Source: Allomesorhizobium camelthorni
GTDB lineage: Bacteria; Pseudomonadota; Alphaproteobacteria; Rhizobiales; Rhizobiaceae
DNA length: 64,000 nt
Assembly: GCF_011045125.1 (NCBI RefSeq)
Contig: NZ_JAAKZF010000001.1
Span: 1-64,000 of the forward strand
Direction: 5' to 3'
Shown in pieces: positions 33,604 through 41,331 of this stretch (positions are counted from its first letter, which is position 1; each line of letters opens with the position of its first letter). Below the pieces are notes generated by a model that saw only the letters and a program-made list of their open reading frames with translations, searched no databases and was not told the DNA's origin. A program made the translations under genes and the position numbers.

Positions 33604-34376
33604 CCGACGAACCCCTTCTCCGCGTCAACTCCCTCTCAAAATTCTACGGCTCGCGCGTCGGCTGCGAGGACATTTCCTTCGACCTCTGGCCGGGCGAGGT
33701 TCTGGCTGTGGTGGGCGAATCCGGTTCGGGCAAGACCACGCTGCTCAACTGCCTGTCGACGCGGCTGATGCCGACTTCGGGCACAGTGACCTACCGCATG
33801 CGCGACGGCGCATTCCGCGACCTCTACCGCATGAGCGAGGCGGAGCGCCGCTTCCTGATGCGCACCGACTGGGGCTTTGTCCACCAGAACCCGGCGGACG
33901 GATTGCGCATGACCGTCTCGGCAGGCGCCAATGTCGGCGAGCGGCTGATGGCGGTCGGCGACCGGCACTATGGCAACATCCGCGCCACGGCCGTCGACTG
34001 GCTGTCGCGCGTCGAGATCGCCGAGGACCGGATCGACGACGAGCCCCGCGCCTTCTCCGGAGGCATGCGCCAGCGCCTGCAGATCGCGCGCAATCTGGTG
34101 ACCGGCCCCCGCCTCGTCTTCATGGACGAGCCGACGGGCGGACTGGATGTCTCGGTGCAGGCGCGCCTGCTGGATCTGCTGCGCGGCCTCGTCACCGACC
34201 TCGGCCTGGCCGCGATCGTCGTCACTCACGACCTCGCCGTGGCACGGCTTTTGTCGCAGCGGATGATGGTGATGAAGGACGGCCGGGTCGTCGAGACCGG
34301 CCTTACCGACCGGGTGCTCGACGATCCGCGCGCGCCCTATACGCAGCTTCTCGTATCGTCGATATTGCAGGTGTGA
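33600..34376 (+). CDS. phnK: PhnK, ABC-type ATPase of the C-P lyase complex
   Basis: PhnK is a nontransport ABC ATPase that binds the PhnGHIJ core. The protein (258 aa) has Walker A GESGSGKTT, the FSGGMRQRLQIARNL signature, Walker B LVFMDEPTGGLDVSVQ and the switch histidine in VVTHDLAV. It contains no membrane domain. Its start overlaps phnJ. Directly downstream a 150-bp palindromic repeat separates it from phnL, breaking the otherwise overlapping gene order. Confidence 0.95.
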   Translation: MTDEPLLRVNSLSKFYGSRVGCEDISFDLWPGEVLAVVGESGSGKTTLLNCLSTRLMPTSGTVTYRMRDGAFRDLYRMSEAERRFLMRTDWGFVHQNPADGLRMTVSAGANVGERLMAVGDRHYGNIRATAVDWLSRVEIAEDRIDDEPRAFSGGMRQRLQIARNLVTGPRLVFMDEPTGGLDVSVQARLLDLLRGLVTDLGLAAIVVTHDLAVARLLSQRMMVMKDGRVVETGLTDRVLDDPRAPYTQLLVSSILQV

Positions 34377-34386
34377 CATGAGGACC

Positions 34387-34540
34387 AGAATGCCCCCTCC
34401 ACCATGCTTCGCATGGTCCCCCTCCCCCGCTTCGCAGGGGAGGATCCCCGGCGTGACTGTCGGCATCACCTGGATCCTCCCCCGTTTACGGGGGAGGGGG
34501 ACCGCCGAAGGCGGTGGAGGGGGCAATGCCGAGCGATTGC
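34387..34540. repeat. palindromic repeat inserted between phnK and phnL
   Basis: Two arms of about 53 bp face each other: 34391 onward (GCCCCCTCCACCATGCTTCG) and the complement of 34486-34538 (GGGACCGCCGAAGGCGGTGG within it), with the loops of the sub-hairpins diverged. Sub-hairpins include CCTCCCCCGTTTACGGGGGAGG. A related fragment is at 10097-10143. It is the only nonoverlapping junction in phnG-phnL. Confidence 0.85.
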
Positions 34541-34565
34541 TGCGGACCAGCAAGGAGCCCTTCTA

Positions 34566-35273
34566 ATGGCAACCCCGCTCGTCGTTTCGCAACTCGCCAA
34601 GAGCTTCACCATGCATCTGCGCGACGGCATCCGGCTGCCGGTCGTCGCCGGCGTGTCATTTTCAATCAGGGCAGGCGAATGCGCCGTGCTCGGCGGGCCG
34701 TCCGGAGCCGGCAAGAGCTCGATCCTGAAGATGCTCTACGGCAATTATTCCGCCGACGATGGCCAGATCATCGTCGATCACGCCGGCCAGCTCGTCGACC
34801 TGGCGAAGGCCAGCCCGCGCGCCATCCTGCAGATCAGGCGCGACACGATCGGTTACGTCAGCCAGTTCCTGCGCACGGTGCCGCGGGTCTCGGCGCTGGA
34901 TGTGGTGGCCGAGCCGCTGGTAGCGCGCGGCGAAACGCGTACTGGTGCGCAGGATCGCGCACGGGAATTGCTTGGCCGGCTCAATTTGCCCGAAAAGCTT
35001 TGGGCGTTGCCGCCCGCCACGTTCTCCGGCGGCGAGCAGCAGCGCGTAAACATCGCGCGCGGCTTCATCACGCCGCATCCGGTGCTGCTGCTCGACGAGC
35101 CGACGGCCTCGCTGGACGCCAGGAATCGCGAGGTGGTGATCGAACTGATCGCCGGCAAGAAAGCCGCCGGCGTGGCGCTGCTCGGCATCTTCCATGATGC
35201 CGATGTGCGCGAGGCGGTCGCCGACCGCATCATCGACGTCACCGAATTCGCAGCCGGAAAGATCGCAGCATGA
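34566..35273 (+). CDS. phnL: PhnL, ABC-type ATPase of the C-P lyase system
   Basis: PhnL (235 aa) is the second nontransport ABC ATPase of the pathway. It has [22 protein letters not shown], Walker [10 protein letters not shown], signature [15 protein letters not shown], Walker [15 protein letters not shown] and the switch region [13 protein letters not shown] at 34566 follows an AAGGAG site, which was probably retained when the repeat inserted upstream. It overlaps the hexapeptide-transferase gene by four bases. Confidence 0.95.
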   Translation: MATPLVVSQLAKSFTMHLRDGIRLPVVAGVSFSIRAGECAVLGGPSGAGKSSILKMLYGNYSADDGQIIVDHAGQLVDLAKASPRAILQIRRDTIGYVSQFLRTVPRVSALDVVAEPLVARGETRTGAQDRARELLGRLNLPEKLWALPPATFSGGEQQRVNIARGFITPHPVLLLDEPTASLDARNREVVIELIAGKKAAGVALLGIFHDADVREAVADRIIDVTEFAAGKIAA

Positions 35274-35887
35274 GTGGGAAACTGTCAGAGCAGCCGACGA
35301 TCCATCCGACGGCGGACGTGACCGGCTCAACGCTTGGCCGCTACACCGAAATCGGCGAGCGCACGCGCTTCATCGAATCCTCGCTCGGCGACTATTCCTA
35401 TCTCGTCCAGGATTGCGGCGTCTGGTGCGCGACGATCGGCAAGTTCGCCAATATCGCGGCCGCAGTGCGCATCAACGCCACCAACCATCCGACCTGGCGG
35501 CCGACGCTGCACCACTTCACCTACCGCGCTTCTGACTATTGGGACGACGCCGAGCACGAGGCCGATTTCTTCGAATGGCGGCGCTCGAACGCCGTCACGA
35601 TCGGCCACGACACCTGGCTCGGCCATGGCTCGACAATACTGCCGGGCGTGACCGTGGGCGACGGCGCGGCGGTCGGCGCAGGCGCTGTCGTGTCGAAGGA
35701 TGTGGTGCCCTACACGATCGTCGGAGGCGTGCCGGCAAGACCGATCCGCGAGCGCTTCGACCGCAAGACGGCGGAGCGCTACCAAGCGCTCGCCTGGTGG
35801 GATTGGGACCATGACCGGCTGCGCGCCGCGCTCGACGATTTCAGGGCTATGGAAGCCGAGGTGTTCCTCGAAAAATACGAAGGCTGA
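35270..35887 (+). CDS. phosphonate-associated hexapeptide-repeat transferase (TIGR03308-type)
   Basis: The 205-residue protein folds as a left-handed beta helix of the LbH acyltransferase type: [42 protein letters not shown], then [41 protein letters not shown] family of these DapD/xenobiotic-acetyltransferase relatives travels with C-P lyase genes and may acetylate aminoalkylphosphonates, which PhnO does in enterics. It ends the first phn operon. The reaction is inferred from context. Confidence 0.88.
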   Translation: MSGKLSEQPTIHPTADVTGSTLGRYTEIGERTRFIESSLGDYSYLVQDCGVWCATIGKFANIAAAVRINATNHPTWRPTLHHFTYRASDYWDDAEHEADFFEWRRSNAVTIGHDTWLGHGSTILPGVTVGDGAAVGAGAVVSKDVVPYTIVGGVPARPIRERFDRKTAERYQALAWWDWDHDRLRAALDDFRAMEAEVFLEKYEG

Positions 35888-35932
35888 ACGCACCGGGAGA
35901 ACGCATCGCGCAGGATTCCAAGGCGGGTCGGT

Positions 35933-37081
35933 TCAGGGCGCCTCGCCGAAATAGCTGGAACGAAGCTGCTCGACGATGCCGTCTTCGCGCATGCCCAGCA
36001 GTTCGACCGTGAGTTCTCGCGTCAACGGGCTGTGCAGGCCGACGCCGAAACCGTATTTGTCCGGCTGGAATATGGCGCCTACGACGGAGACCGCCGCTTC
36101 GGGATGGGTGTGGGCGTAATATTCAAGCACCGGCGCATCGCCGATGATCGCCGCCACTCGCCCGTCCCTCAGCGCCTCGACCGTATCGTCGATGCCGGAA
36201 AATGCGCGTGAGGCCAGCCCAGTTTCGCCGGCGAATTCCTCCGCGACGCTGCCGGAAAAGACCCCGACGGTCTTGCCGGGCAGGTCGGCGAGGCTGTTGA
36301 TCTGATTGGCCAGCGCAAGCGTGGTCATGACGCTGGTGACCGATGACGTGACATAGGCGAGCACCGCGATCCCGCTCACCATCCACAGGGCCTGCCAGAT
36401 GCGGCCGATCCAGCCAAAGAGGTTCTTGCGCGAGGGCGGCTTGCCCGATGTCGCGACCGACATGACCGTATAGAAGCTCTCGGCCAGTCCGTCGCGCCAG
36501 CGGCGCGGGAAGTTGTTGTCGAAACGCCGGTCGAACAGGGTCAGGAGCATTGTGGCGAGGATGATGACGATGGCGAGCCAGGTATAGGCACGCAGATGGC
36601 CCGAATCGCGCAATCCGGCAATGATTGCCCAGAATCCGGCCTGCTGCTCGTCGTTGACCATGATCCGCAGTCCGGCATCAAACCATGGCTGGGTGAAATC
36701 GATGCGCTGGGCGCGGCCTTGCGTGATGGTCAAATTGGTGACGGCGACGTCGACGTCCCCCTTGGCCGTGGCGTCGACAAGCGTGCGCAGGGTGGGATAG
36801 GGCGCATAGGTGAATTCGAGTCCGAGCCGGTCTGCAATCTGTTCCCAGAGATCTGTCGCCATGCCGCCATAGCGGCCGTCCGCCTCGGTCACGAAGGGTG
36901 GACTGACGTAAAGTCCGACCGTCACCGGTTGGCGCGGCTCGGCTTGTGCGTTCGCCGCGGTCGCAGATTGCAGGCAGATCATGATGGCGGCGAGCCAGAC
37001 AGCGACGCGCGCGACACCTGTTGAAGCGCCTCTCCCCGCTGCGGCAACGACGGGCGGACGTTGGATCGGAGCGATGACCAT
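35933..37081 (-). CDS. glutamate-receptor-like protein: periplasmic ligand-binding domain split by an ion-channel module
   Basis: The 382-residue protein has a signal segment (about 22-46) and lobe 1 of a SBP_bac_3 domain (VTVGLYVSPPFVTEADGRYGG to QPWFDAGLRIMV). The channel core follows: helix 164-183, a re-entrant loop near 196-215, helix 227-253 (IAVLAYVTSSVTSVMTTLAL). Lobe 2 comes last (SLADLPGKTVGVFSGSVAEEF onward). This is the GluR0-like order of prokaryotic ionotropic receptors. The loop reads SFYTVMSVATSGKPPSR and lacks the TVGYG potassium filter. It is minus strand between the two phn clusters, with no obvious tie to them. Confidence 0.85.
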   Translation of the reverse strand: MVIAPIQRPPVVAAAGRGASTGVARVAVWLAAIMICLQSATAANAQAEPRQPVTVGLYVSPPFVTEADGRYGGMATDLWEQIADRLGLEFTYAPYPTLRTLVDATAKGDVDVAVTNLTITQGRAQRIDFTQPWFDAGLRIMVNDEQQAGFWAIIAGLRDSGHLRAYTWLAIVIILATMLLTLFDRRFDNNFPRRWRDGLAESFYTVMSVATSGKPPSRKNLFGWIGRIWQALWMVSGIAVLAYVTSSVTSVMTTLALANQINSLADLPGKTVGVFSGSVAEEFAGETGLASRAFSGIDDTVEALRDGRVAAIIGDAPVLEYYAHTHPEAAVSVVGAIFQPDKYGFGVGLHSPLTRELTVELLGMREDGIVEQLRSSYFGEAP

Positions 37082-37177
37082 GACGGCACCACCTATACCG
37101 GGCGCCGTGGATCAACTCAACGCATGGCGCCGGCGTCGGCACGGGTGTAAAATCGGCGATCGGATCGGGAGAACGCC

Positions 37178-37684
37178 ATGCGTAGTTTGCTAGCCGGTGC
37201 ATTGGCCTTCGCCGCGCTTGCCGCGACGCCGCTTTCCGTCGAGGCTGCGGGCTCCGTCAATGTCACCTTCGTTAATCCGGAGCGCTATCGCGACATCGAT
37301 GATCGGTTCACCGGCCGGCGATCGGGCGTATTGAAGGAGGTTGAATCCTATTTCGACTATCTGGGCGAGCGCTACCTGAAGGACGGACAGGTCCTCAGCG
37401 TAGAGGTGCTCAACATAGACCTCGCCGGCCAATACGAGCCTTGGCGCTTCGAATTGCGCAATGTCCGCATCATGCGCGACGTCACGCCGCCCCGGTTCAG
37501 GCTGCGCTATACGTTTGTCGACCGCGGCAAGTTGCTGGTGCGCGCCGAGGAAAACGTCACCGATATGACCTACCTTTGGGGAGCCGGCTCGGCCTATAGC
37601 GACCAGCGCCTCGGCTACGAGAAGAAAATGCTGCGCGACTGGTTCCGCAGGCGCTTCGTGCGCCTCGATCCGCCGCGCGGATGA
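37178..37684 (+). CDS. exported DUF3016 protein
   Basis: The protein (168 aa) has a signal peptide (MRSLLAGALAFAALAATPLSVEAAG), then the DUF3016 pattern VNVTFVNPERYRDIDD, GERYLKDGQVLSVEVLNIDLAGQYEPWR, VTPPRFRLRYTFVDRGK and a C-terminal MLRDWFRRRF. It should be periplasmic. The function of the family is unknown. It is divergent from the receptor-like gene with 96 bp between. Confidence 0.85.
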   Translation: MRSLLAGALAFAALAATPLSVEAAGSVNVTFVNPERYRDIDDRFTGRRSGVLKEVESYFDYLGERYLKDGQVLSVEVLNIDLAGQYEPWRFELRNVRIMRDVTPPRFRLRYTFVDRGKLLVRAEENVTDMTYLWGAGSAYSDQRLGYEKKMLRDWFRRRFVRLDPPRG

Positions 37685-37803
37685 TTCCTTCTTTGCCCGT
37701 ACCGGCGCCGCAAGGCGTTTTTGGAAAGATTTCGGGATAGGAATCCGCAGCGTAGCGTGGCGCAGCTCCGAATGTTGGTGCCGCGCTTATGCGCCCTTGG
37801 ACA

Positions 37804-37829
37804 CCTTCTCCCCGTCAGCGGGGAGAAGG
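37804..37829. repeat. palindromic element CCTTCTCCCCG-TCAG-CGGGGAGAAGG
   Basis: A perfect 11-bp inverted repeat with a 4-base loop lies between two convergent genes. It is a common rhizobial intergenic hairpin and can serve as a terminator for either gene. Confidence 0.75.
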
Positions 37830-37840
37830 GAGGCGCGTGC

Positions 37841-38242
37841 TCACTCAGTGCCCATCACGTCCTTGAGTTCCGTCACCTTCTGCATGCAGCCGGCCTCGTC
37901 GCCGGCATCCGCCATCTTGCGGGCTTCGGTCATCAGCATCGCCACCTGATCGGCATCATGCCCGGTGGCTCCGCGCGTCACCTCTTCCTGGTGAGGCGAG
38001 ATGGCCTCCACCTGATCGGAAGCAGCTCCGGTAGATCCCGTGGTTTCCGTGCTCGTTCCCTGGGCGCCCTGCAGAACCTGTTCCTGATGCTCCGTTGCGA
38101 TGCCGGACTCGCTGGTGGCTGCGCCCGTCTCGGCGGTGACGGCGGGCTGCTCGAGCTTCGTGAGTTCCTCCCGGCAATCGGCGAAGGCCGGCGCCGCGAG
38201 CATGACCGATAAAGCGGTGAAAGTCGCCAAGCGTATCAACAT
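37841..38242 (-). CDS. exported acidic protein of unknown function
   Basis: This 133-residue protein has a signal peptide (MLIRLATFTALSVMLAAPAFA), Cys23 in the mature N-terminus, a Thr/Ser/Glu-rich low-complexity middle, and a conserved-looking tail with MLMTEARKMADAGDEAGCMQKV and a second cysteine. The two cysteines could pair in the periplasm. Similar proteins occur in Mesorhizobium. A perfect EcfG-type promoter 45 bp upstream suggests general-stress control. Confidence 0.72.
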   Translation of the reverse strand: MLIRLATFTALSVMLAAPAFADCREELTKLEQPAVTAETGAATSESGIATEHQEQVLQGAQGTSTETTGSTGAASDQVEAISPHQEEVTRGATGHDADQVAMLMTEARKMADAGDEAGCMQKVTELKDVMGTE

Positions 38243-38286
38243 CAGACTCTCCTTTCATAAGAGGCCGCTTTTGGATGATGGGCTAG

Positions 38287-38311
38287 AACGACCGGATACT
38301 CGATGTGTTCC
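38287..38311 (-). promoter_or_regulatory. EcfG (general stress) promoter match
   Basis: GGAAC (38311-38307) - 16 bases - CGTT (38290-38287) on the minus strand is an exact match to the alphaproteobacterial EcfG consensus. It ends 45 bp upstream of the exported acidic protein gene, in the right orientation. Confidence 0.55.
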
Positions 38312-38377
38312 GGTGCAAGGTGGCGATTTTCCCGAAGTGCGCCGCCAGCATCCGAAGGGCTGTGGAATGTAACGAAA

Positions 38378-38395
38378 CTGACATCGAACCGACAT
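38378..38395 (+). promoter_or_regulatory. Pho box upstream of phnC
   Basis: CTGACAT-CGAA-CCGACAT has the 7-4-7 pattern of the PhoB-binding box, with a degenerate third 11-bp repeat upstream (TGTAACG at 38368). It is 71 bp before the phnC start, a normal position for PhoB activation under phosphate limitation. Confidence 0.65.
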
Positions 38396-38465
38396 TCCCC
38401 GTTCATGCGGCTGGCTTAGGCGAAAGCCTGCAAATGCGAAAAGCCCCCGTCGCAAGGAAGTCATC

Positions 38466-39308
38466 ATGCTCGAAATCCGCAACGTCACGCGCCGATTCGG
38501 CAAGACTGTCGCCGTCAACGGCGTCGCGCTCGAAATTCCGCAAGGCCAGATGGTCGGCATTATCGGACGCTCCGGCGCCGGCAAATCCACCCTGCTTCGC
38601 ATGATCAACCGCCTCATCGACCCAAGCCACGGGTCGATTTTTTTTGCCGGCACGGAGGTCTCCAGCCTGCGCGGCTCCACCTTGCGGCGCTGGCAGCGCG
38701 ACTGCGCCATGATCTTCCAGCAGTTCAACCTGGTTCCGCGCCTCGACGTCCTCACCAATGTCCTTTTGGGCCGCCTCAACCACCGGCCGACCGCGCTCAA
38801 TCTCCTCAACATCTTCTCGCGTGAAGAGCGCGCGATGGCGATCTCGGCGCTGGAGCGTCTGGATATCGCCCAGACGGCGCTGCAGCGCGCGGGCACGCTT
38901 TCCGGCGGCCAGCAGCAGCGCGTGGCGATCGCGCGGGCCCTGATGCAGCAGCCCAGGATGATCCTGGCGGATGAGCCGATCGCCTCGCTCGACCCGCTCA
39001 ACGCCAAAGTCGTGATGGACGCGCTGCGCGACATCAATTTGCGCGAAGGCATCACCGTCATCACCAATCTGCACACGCTCGACACCGCGCGAAACTATTG
39101 CGAGCGCATCATCGGTATGGCCGGCGGCAAGGTCGTGTTCGACGGCGCGCCGGAAGAGCTCACCCGCGAGGCCGTCCGCATGGTCTATGGCGCCGACAGC
39201 GACGGGGCGGAAATCTCCGAGGCCATCACCTCGACCAGCATCCGCGGCGAAAAGCCCCGCAAGATCGCAGCCAGGACGGCGCTGAAGCCGGCCCTGGCCG
39301 AGGCCTGA
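38466..39308 (+). CDS. phnC: phosphonate ABC transporter ATPase PhnC
   Basis: The 280-residue protein energises phosphonate import. Motifs: Walker [35 protein letters not shown] (typical of PhnC), signature [15 protein letters not shown], Walker [17 protein letters not shown], and [18 protein letters not shown] with the switch histidine. The tail after residue 245 is longer than usual. It starts the second phn operon phnC-phnD-phnE1-phnE2, likely controlled by the Pho box upstream. Confidence 0.96.
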   Translation: MLEIRNVTRRFGKTVAVNGVALEIPQGQMVGIIGRSGAGKSTLLRMINRLIDPSHGSIFFAGTEVSSLRGSTLRRWQRDCAMIFQQFNLVPRLDVLTNVLLGRLNHRPTALNLLNIFSREERAMAISALERLDIAQTALQRAGTLSGGQQQRVAIARALMQQPRMILADEPIASLDPLNAKVVMDALRDINLREGITVITNLHTLDTARNYCERIIGMAGGKVVFDGAPEELTREAVRMVYGADSDGAEISEAITSTSIRGEKPRKIAARTALKPALAEA

Positions 39309-39395
39309 GGCCACGGTCGTATCGCCCGCGTCAAGGGCCACTCAAAAGCACGATCAGCGACCGGCCGCATGCCGGATGAGAACAGGAGAGACATC

Positions 39396-40307
39396 ATGTT
39401 CAGAAAAGCACTTCTAGGCGCAGTTTCGCTCGTCGCCATGTCGGTCGGCGCGGCACAGGCGGAAGATCTCAAGGAATTCCGCATCGGCATTCTGGGCGGC
39501 GAGAACGAGGCCGACCGCCTGCGCAATTTCCAGTGCATGATCGACAAGCTGCCCGGCGCGCTCGGCGTCGAAAAGGTTTCGCTGTTTCCGGCAGCCGACT
39601 ATGACGGCGTCGTACAGGGACTGCTCGGCGGCACGCTCGACTATGCCGAACTCGGCGCTTCGGCTTACGCCAAGGTCTATCTCGAAGACGCAAAGGCCGT
39701 GGAGCCGATCCTGACCACCGTCCAGACCGACGGCTCGACCGGCTACTATTCGATCATGGTGGCGCGCAAGGATTCCGGCATCGCCAAGCTTGAGGACATG
39801 AAGGGCAAGAAGCTCGGCTTCGCCGATCCGGATTCGACCTCGGGCTATCTGGTTCCTGCCGTCACCCTGCCGGTCGCGCTCGGCGGCACGCCGGTGAAGG
39901 ACTATTTCGGCGAGACCGGCTTTGGCGGCGGCCACGAGAACCTCGTCCTCGAAGTGCTGAAGGGCACATTTGATGCCGGCACGACCTGGGGTTCGGGCGT
40001 CGGCGAATTCAAGGACGGCTATACGTCCGGCAATCTCGCCAAGATGGTGAGCAAGGGCATCCTCGACATGGATGACCTCGTCGAACTGTGGAAGTCGCCG
40101 CTGATCCCGAACGGTCCCATTGTCGTTCGCACCTCGTTGGATGCCGACATGAAGACCAAATTCAAGGAGTTCATGGTCGACCTGCCGAAGTCCGACCCGG
40201 CCTGCTTCTCCGCAATTCAGGGCGGCGACTACACCGGTTACACCGAGGTCACGGAGGAATTCTACCGGCCGATCATCGACGCGCGCAAAGCGCAGATCGG
40301 CAGCTGA
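39396..40307 (+). CDS. phnD: phosphonate-binding periplasmic protein PhnD
   Basis: PhnD (303 aa) captures phosphonates in the periplasm for PhnCE. It has a signal peptide (MFRKALLGAVSLVAMSVGAAQA), FRIGILGGENEADRLRNFQC, the ligand-binding GLLGGTLDYAELGASAYA and DPDSTSGYLVPAVTLPVALGG segments. The ATG at 39396 follows AGGAGAGACATC and was chosen over an upstream codon because the signal then starts correctly. A long hairpin follows the gene before phnE1. Confidence 0.95.
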   Translation: MFRKALLGAVSLVAMSVGAAQAEDLKEFRIGILGGENEADRLRNFQCMIDKLPGALGVEKVSLFPAADYDGVVQGLLGGTLDYAELGASAYAKVYLEDAKAVEPILTTVQTDGSTGYYSIMVARKDSGIAKLEDMKGKKLGFADPDSTSGYLVPAVTLPVALGGTPVKDYFGETGFGGGHENLVLEVLKGTFDAGTTWGSGVGEFKDGYTSGNLAKMVSKGILDMDDLVELWKSPLIPNGPIVVRTSLDADMKTKFKEFMVDLPKSDPACFSAIQGGDYTGYTEVTEEFYRPIIDARKAQIGS

Positions 40308-40322
40308 GCCATCAGGCAACCG

Positions 40323-40354
40323 GAACGCGTCGCGGGAAGCCCCGCGGCGCGTTC
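40323..40354 (+). other. 14-bp intercistronic hairpin between phnD and phnE1
   Basis: GAACGCGTCGCGGG-AAGC-CCCGCGGCGCGTTC pairs along all 14 positions (one G-U). It lies 15 bases after the phnD stop and lacks a U-tract, so it may protect the upstream mRNA and raise the binding protein's level over the permeases. Confidence 0.75.
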
Positions 40355-40375
40355 TCGCTTTGCGGAACAGATTTC

Positions 40376-41329
40376 ATGAGCGTGACACTCTCCGAAACCG
40401 GCCTCGCGGTCGAGCGGCACTGGCGTGAACTGGCGGGCCGCCGCAGGTTCTACACGATCGGCGGCGTGCTGTTCATGATCGTCGCCATGAGCGGCTCGCT
40501 CTGGTTTGCCAATGAAAGCAATGCCGGCAAGTTCTGGGACCGCCTGCCCTATCTGTTCGATTTCGTCGGACAGCTTTTGCCGCGTGACGGCTTCGAGATC
40601 TGGCGCGCCATGTTCGACCTGCCCTCGCCCTATGACGACGGCAGTCTCAAATATAATTATCCCGAAGGCCGCATGTACCTGACGGAGACGTTCTACGTCC
40701 CCGAATATGTCTACAAGATGCTTGAGACGATCAACATCGCCCTGGTCTCAACCCTGATCGGCTTTGCGATCGGCTTCGCCCTCTGCTTTCTGGCGGCTTC
40801 CAATGTCGTCACGCAGCGCTGGCTGCGCTTCTTCGTGCGCCGCTTCATGGAAGTGCTGCGCGCATTCCCCGAAATCGTCATCGCCGGCTTCTTCCTCGCC
40901 GTGCTGTCGCTCGGCGCGGTGCCGGCGATCATCGCAGTCTCGATCCACACGATCGGCGCGCTCGGCAAGATGTTCTTCGAGGTGGTCGAGAACGCCGATA
41001 TGCGGCCGGACGAGGGCTTGCGCGCCGCGGGCGCCAACCGGCTCGAGCGGGTTTGGTTCGGCATCGTGCCGCAGGTCATGCCGAATTTTTTGAGCTACGG
41101 CTTGCTGCGCCTCGAAATCAATGTCCGCGCCTCGACCATCATCGGTGCCGTCGGCGGCGGCGGCATCGGCGAGGTGCTGCGGCTGTCGATCAGCCAGACC
41201 CACGAGGCCAAGACGCTGGCCATCGTGCTGCTGCTCTTCATCACCATCATCGCGGTCGACCAGTTTTCCGCCTGGCTGCGGCATAGGCTTGTCGGCGAAC
41301 AGGCGTTCGCCTTCGGCCGGGGAGGCTGA
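40376..41329 (+). CDS. phnE1: phosphonate ABC transporter permease PhnE (first)
   Basis: The 317-residue inner-membrane permease has an N-terminal helix (FYTIGGVLFMIVAMSGSLWFA), a periplasmic segment of about 70 residues, then the conserved BPD_transp_1 domain. The latter includes VSTLIGFAIGFALCFLAASN, EVLRAFPEIVIAGFFLAVL and the EAA loop DEGLRAAGANRLERVWFGIVPQVMPNF. It should dimerise with PhnE2. It begins 69 bp after phnD and ends three bases before phnE2. Confidence 0.94.
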   Translation: MSVTLSETGLAVERHWRELAGRRRFYTIGGVLFMIVAMSGSLWFANESNAGKFWDRLPYLFDFVGQLLPRDGFEIWRAMFDLPSPYDDGSLKYNYPEGRMYLTETFYVPEYVYKMLETINIALVSTLIGFAIGFALCFLAASNVVTQRWLRFFVRRFMEVLRAFPEIVIAGFFLAVLSLGAVPAIIAVSIHTIGALGKMFFEVVENADMRPDEGLRAAGANRLERVWFGIVPQVMPNFLSYGLLRLEINVRASTIIGAVGGGGIGEVLRLSISQTHEAKTLAIVLLLFITIIAVDQFSAWLRHRLVGEQAFAFGRGG

Positions 41330-41331
41330 TC

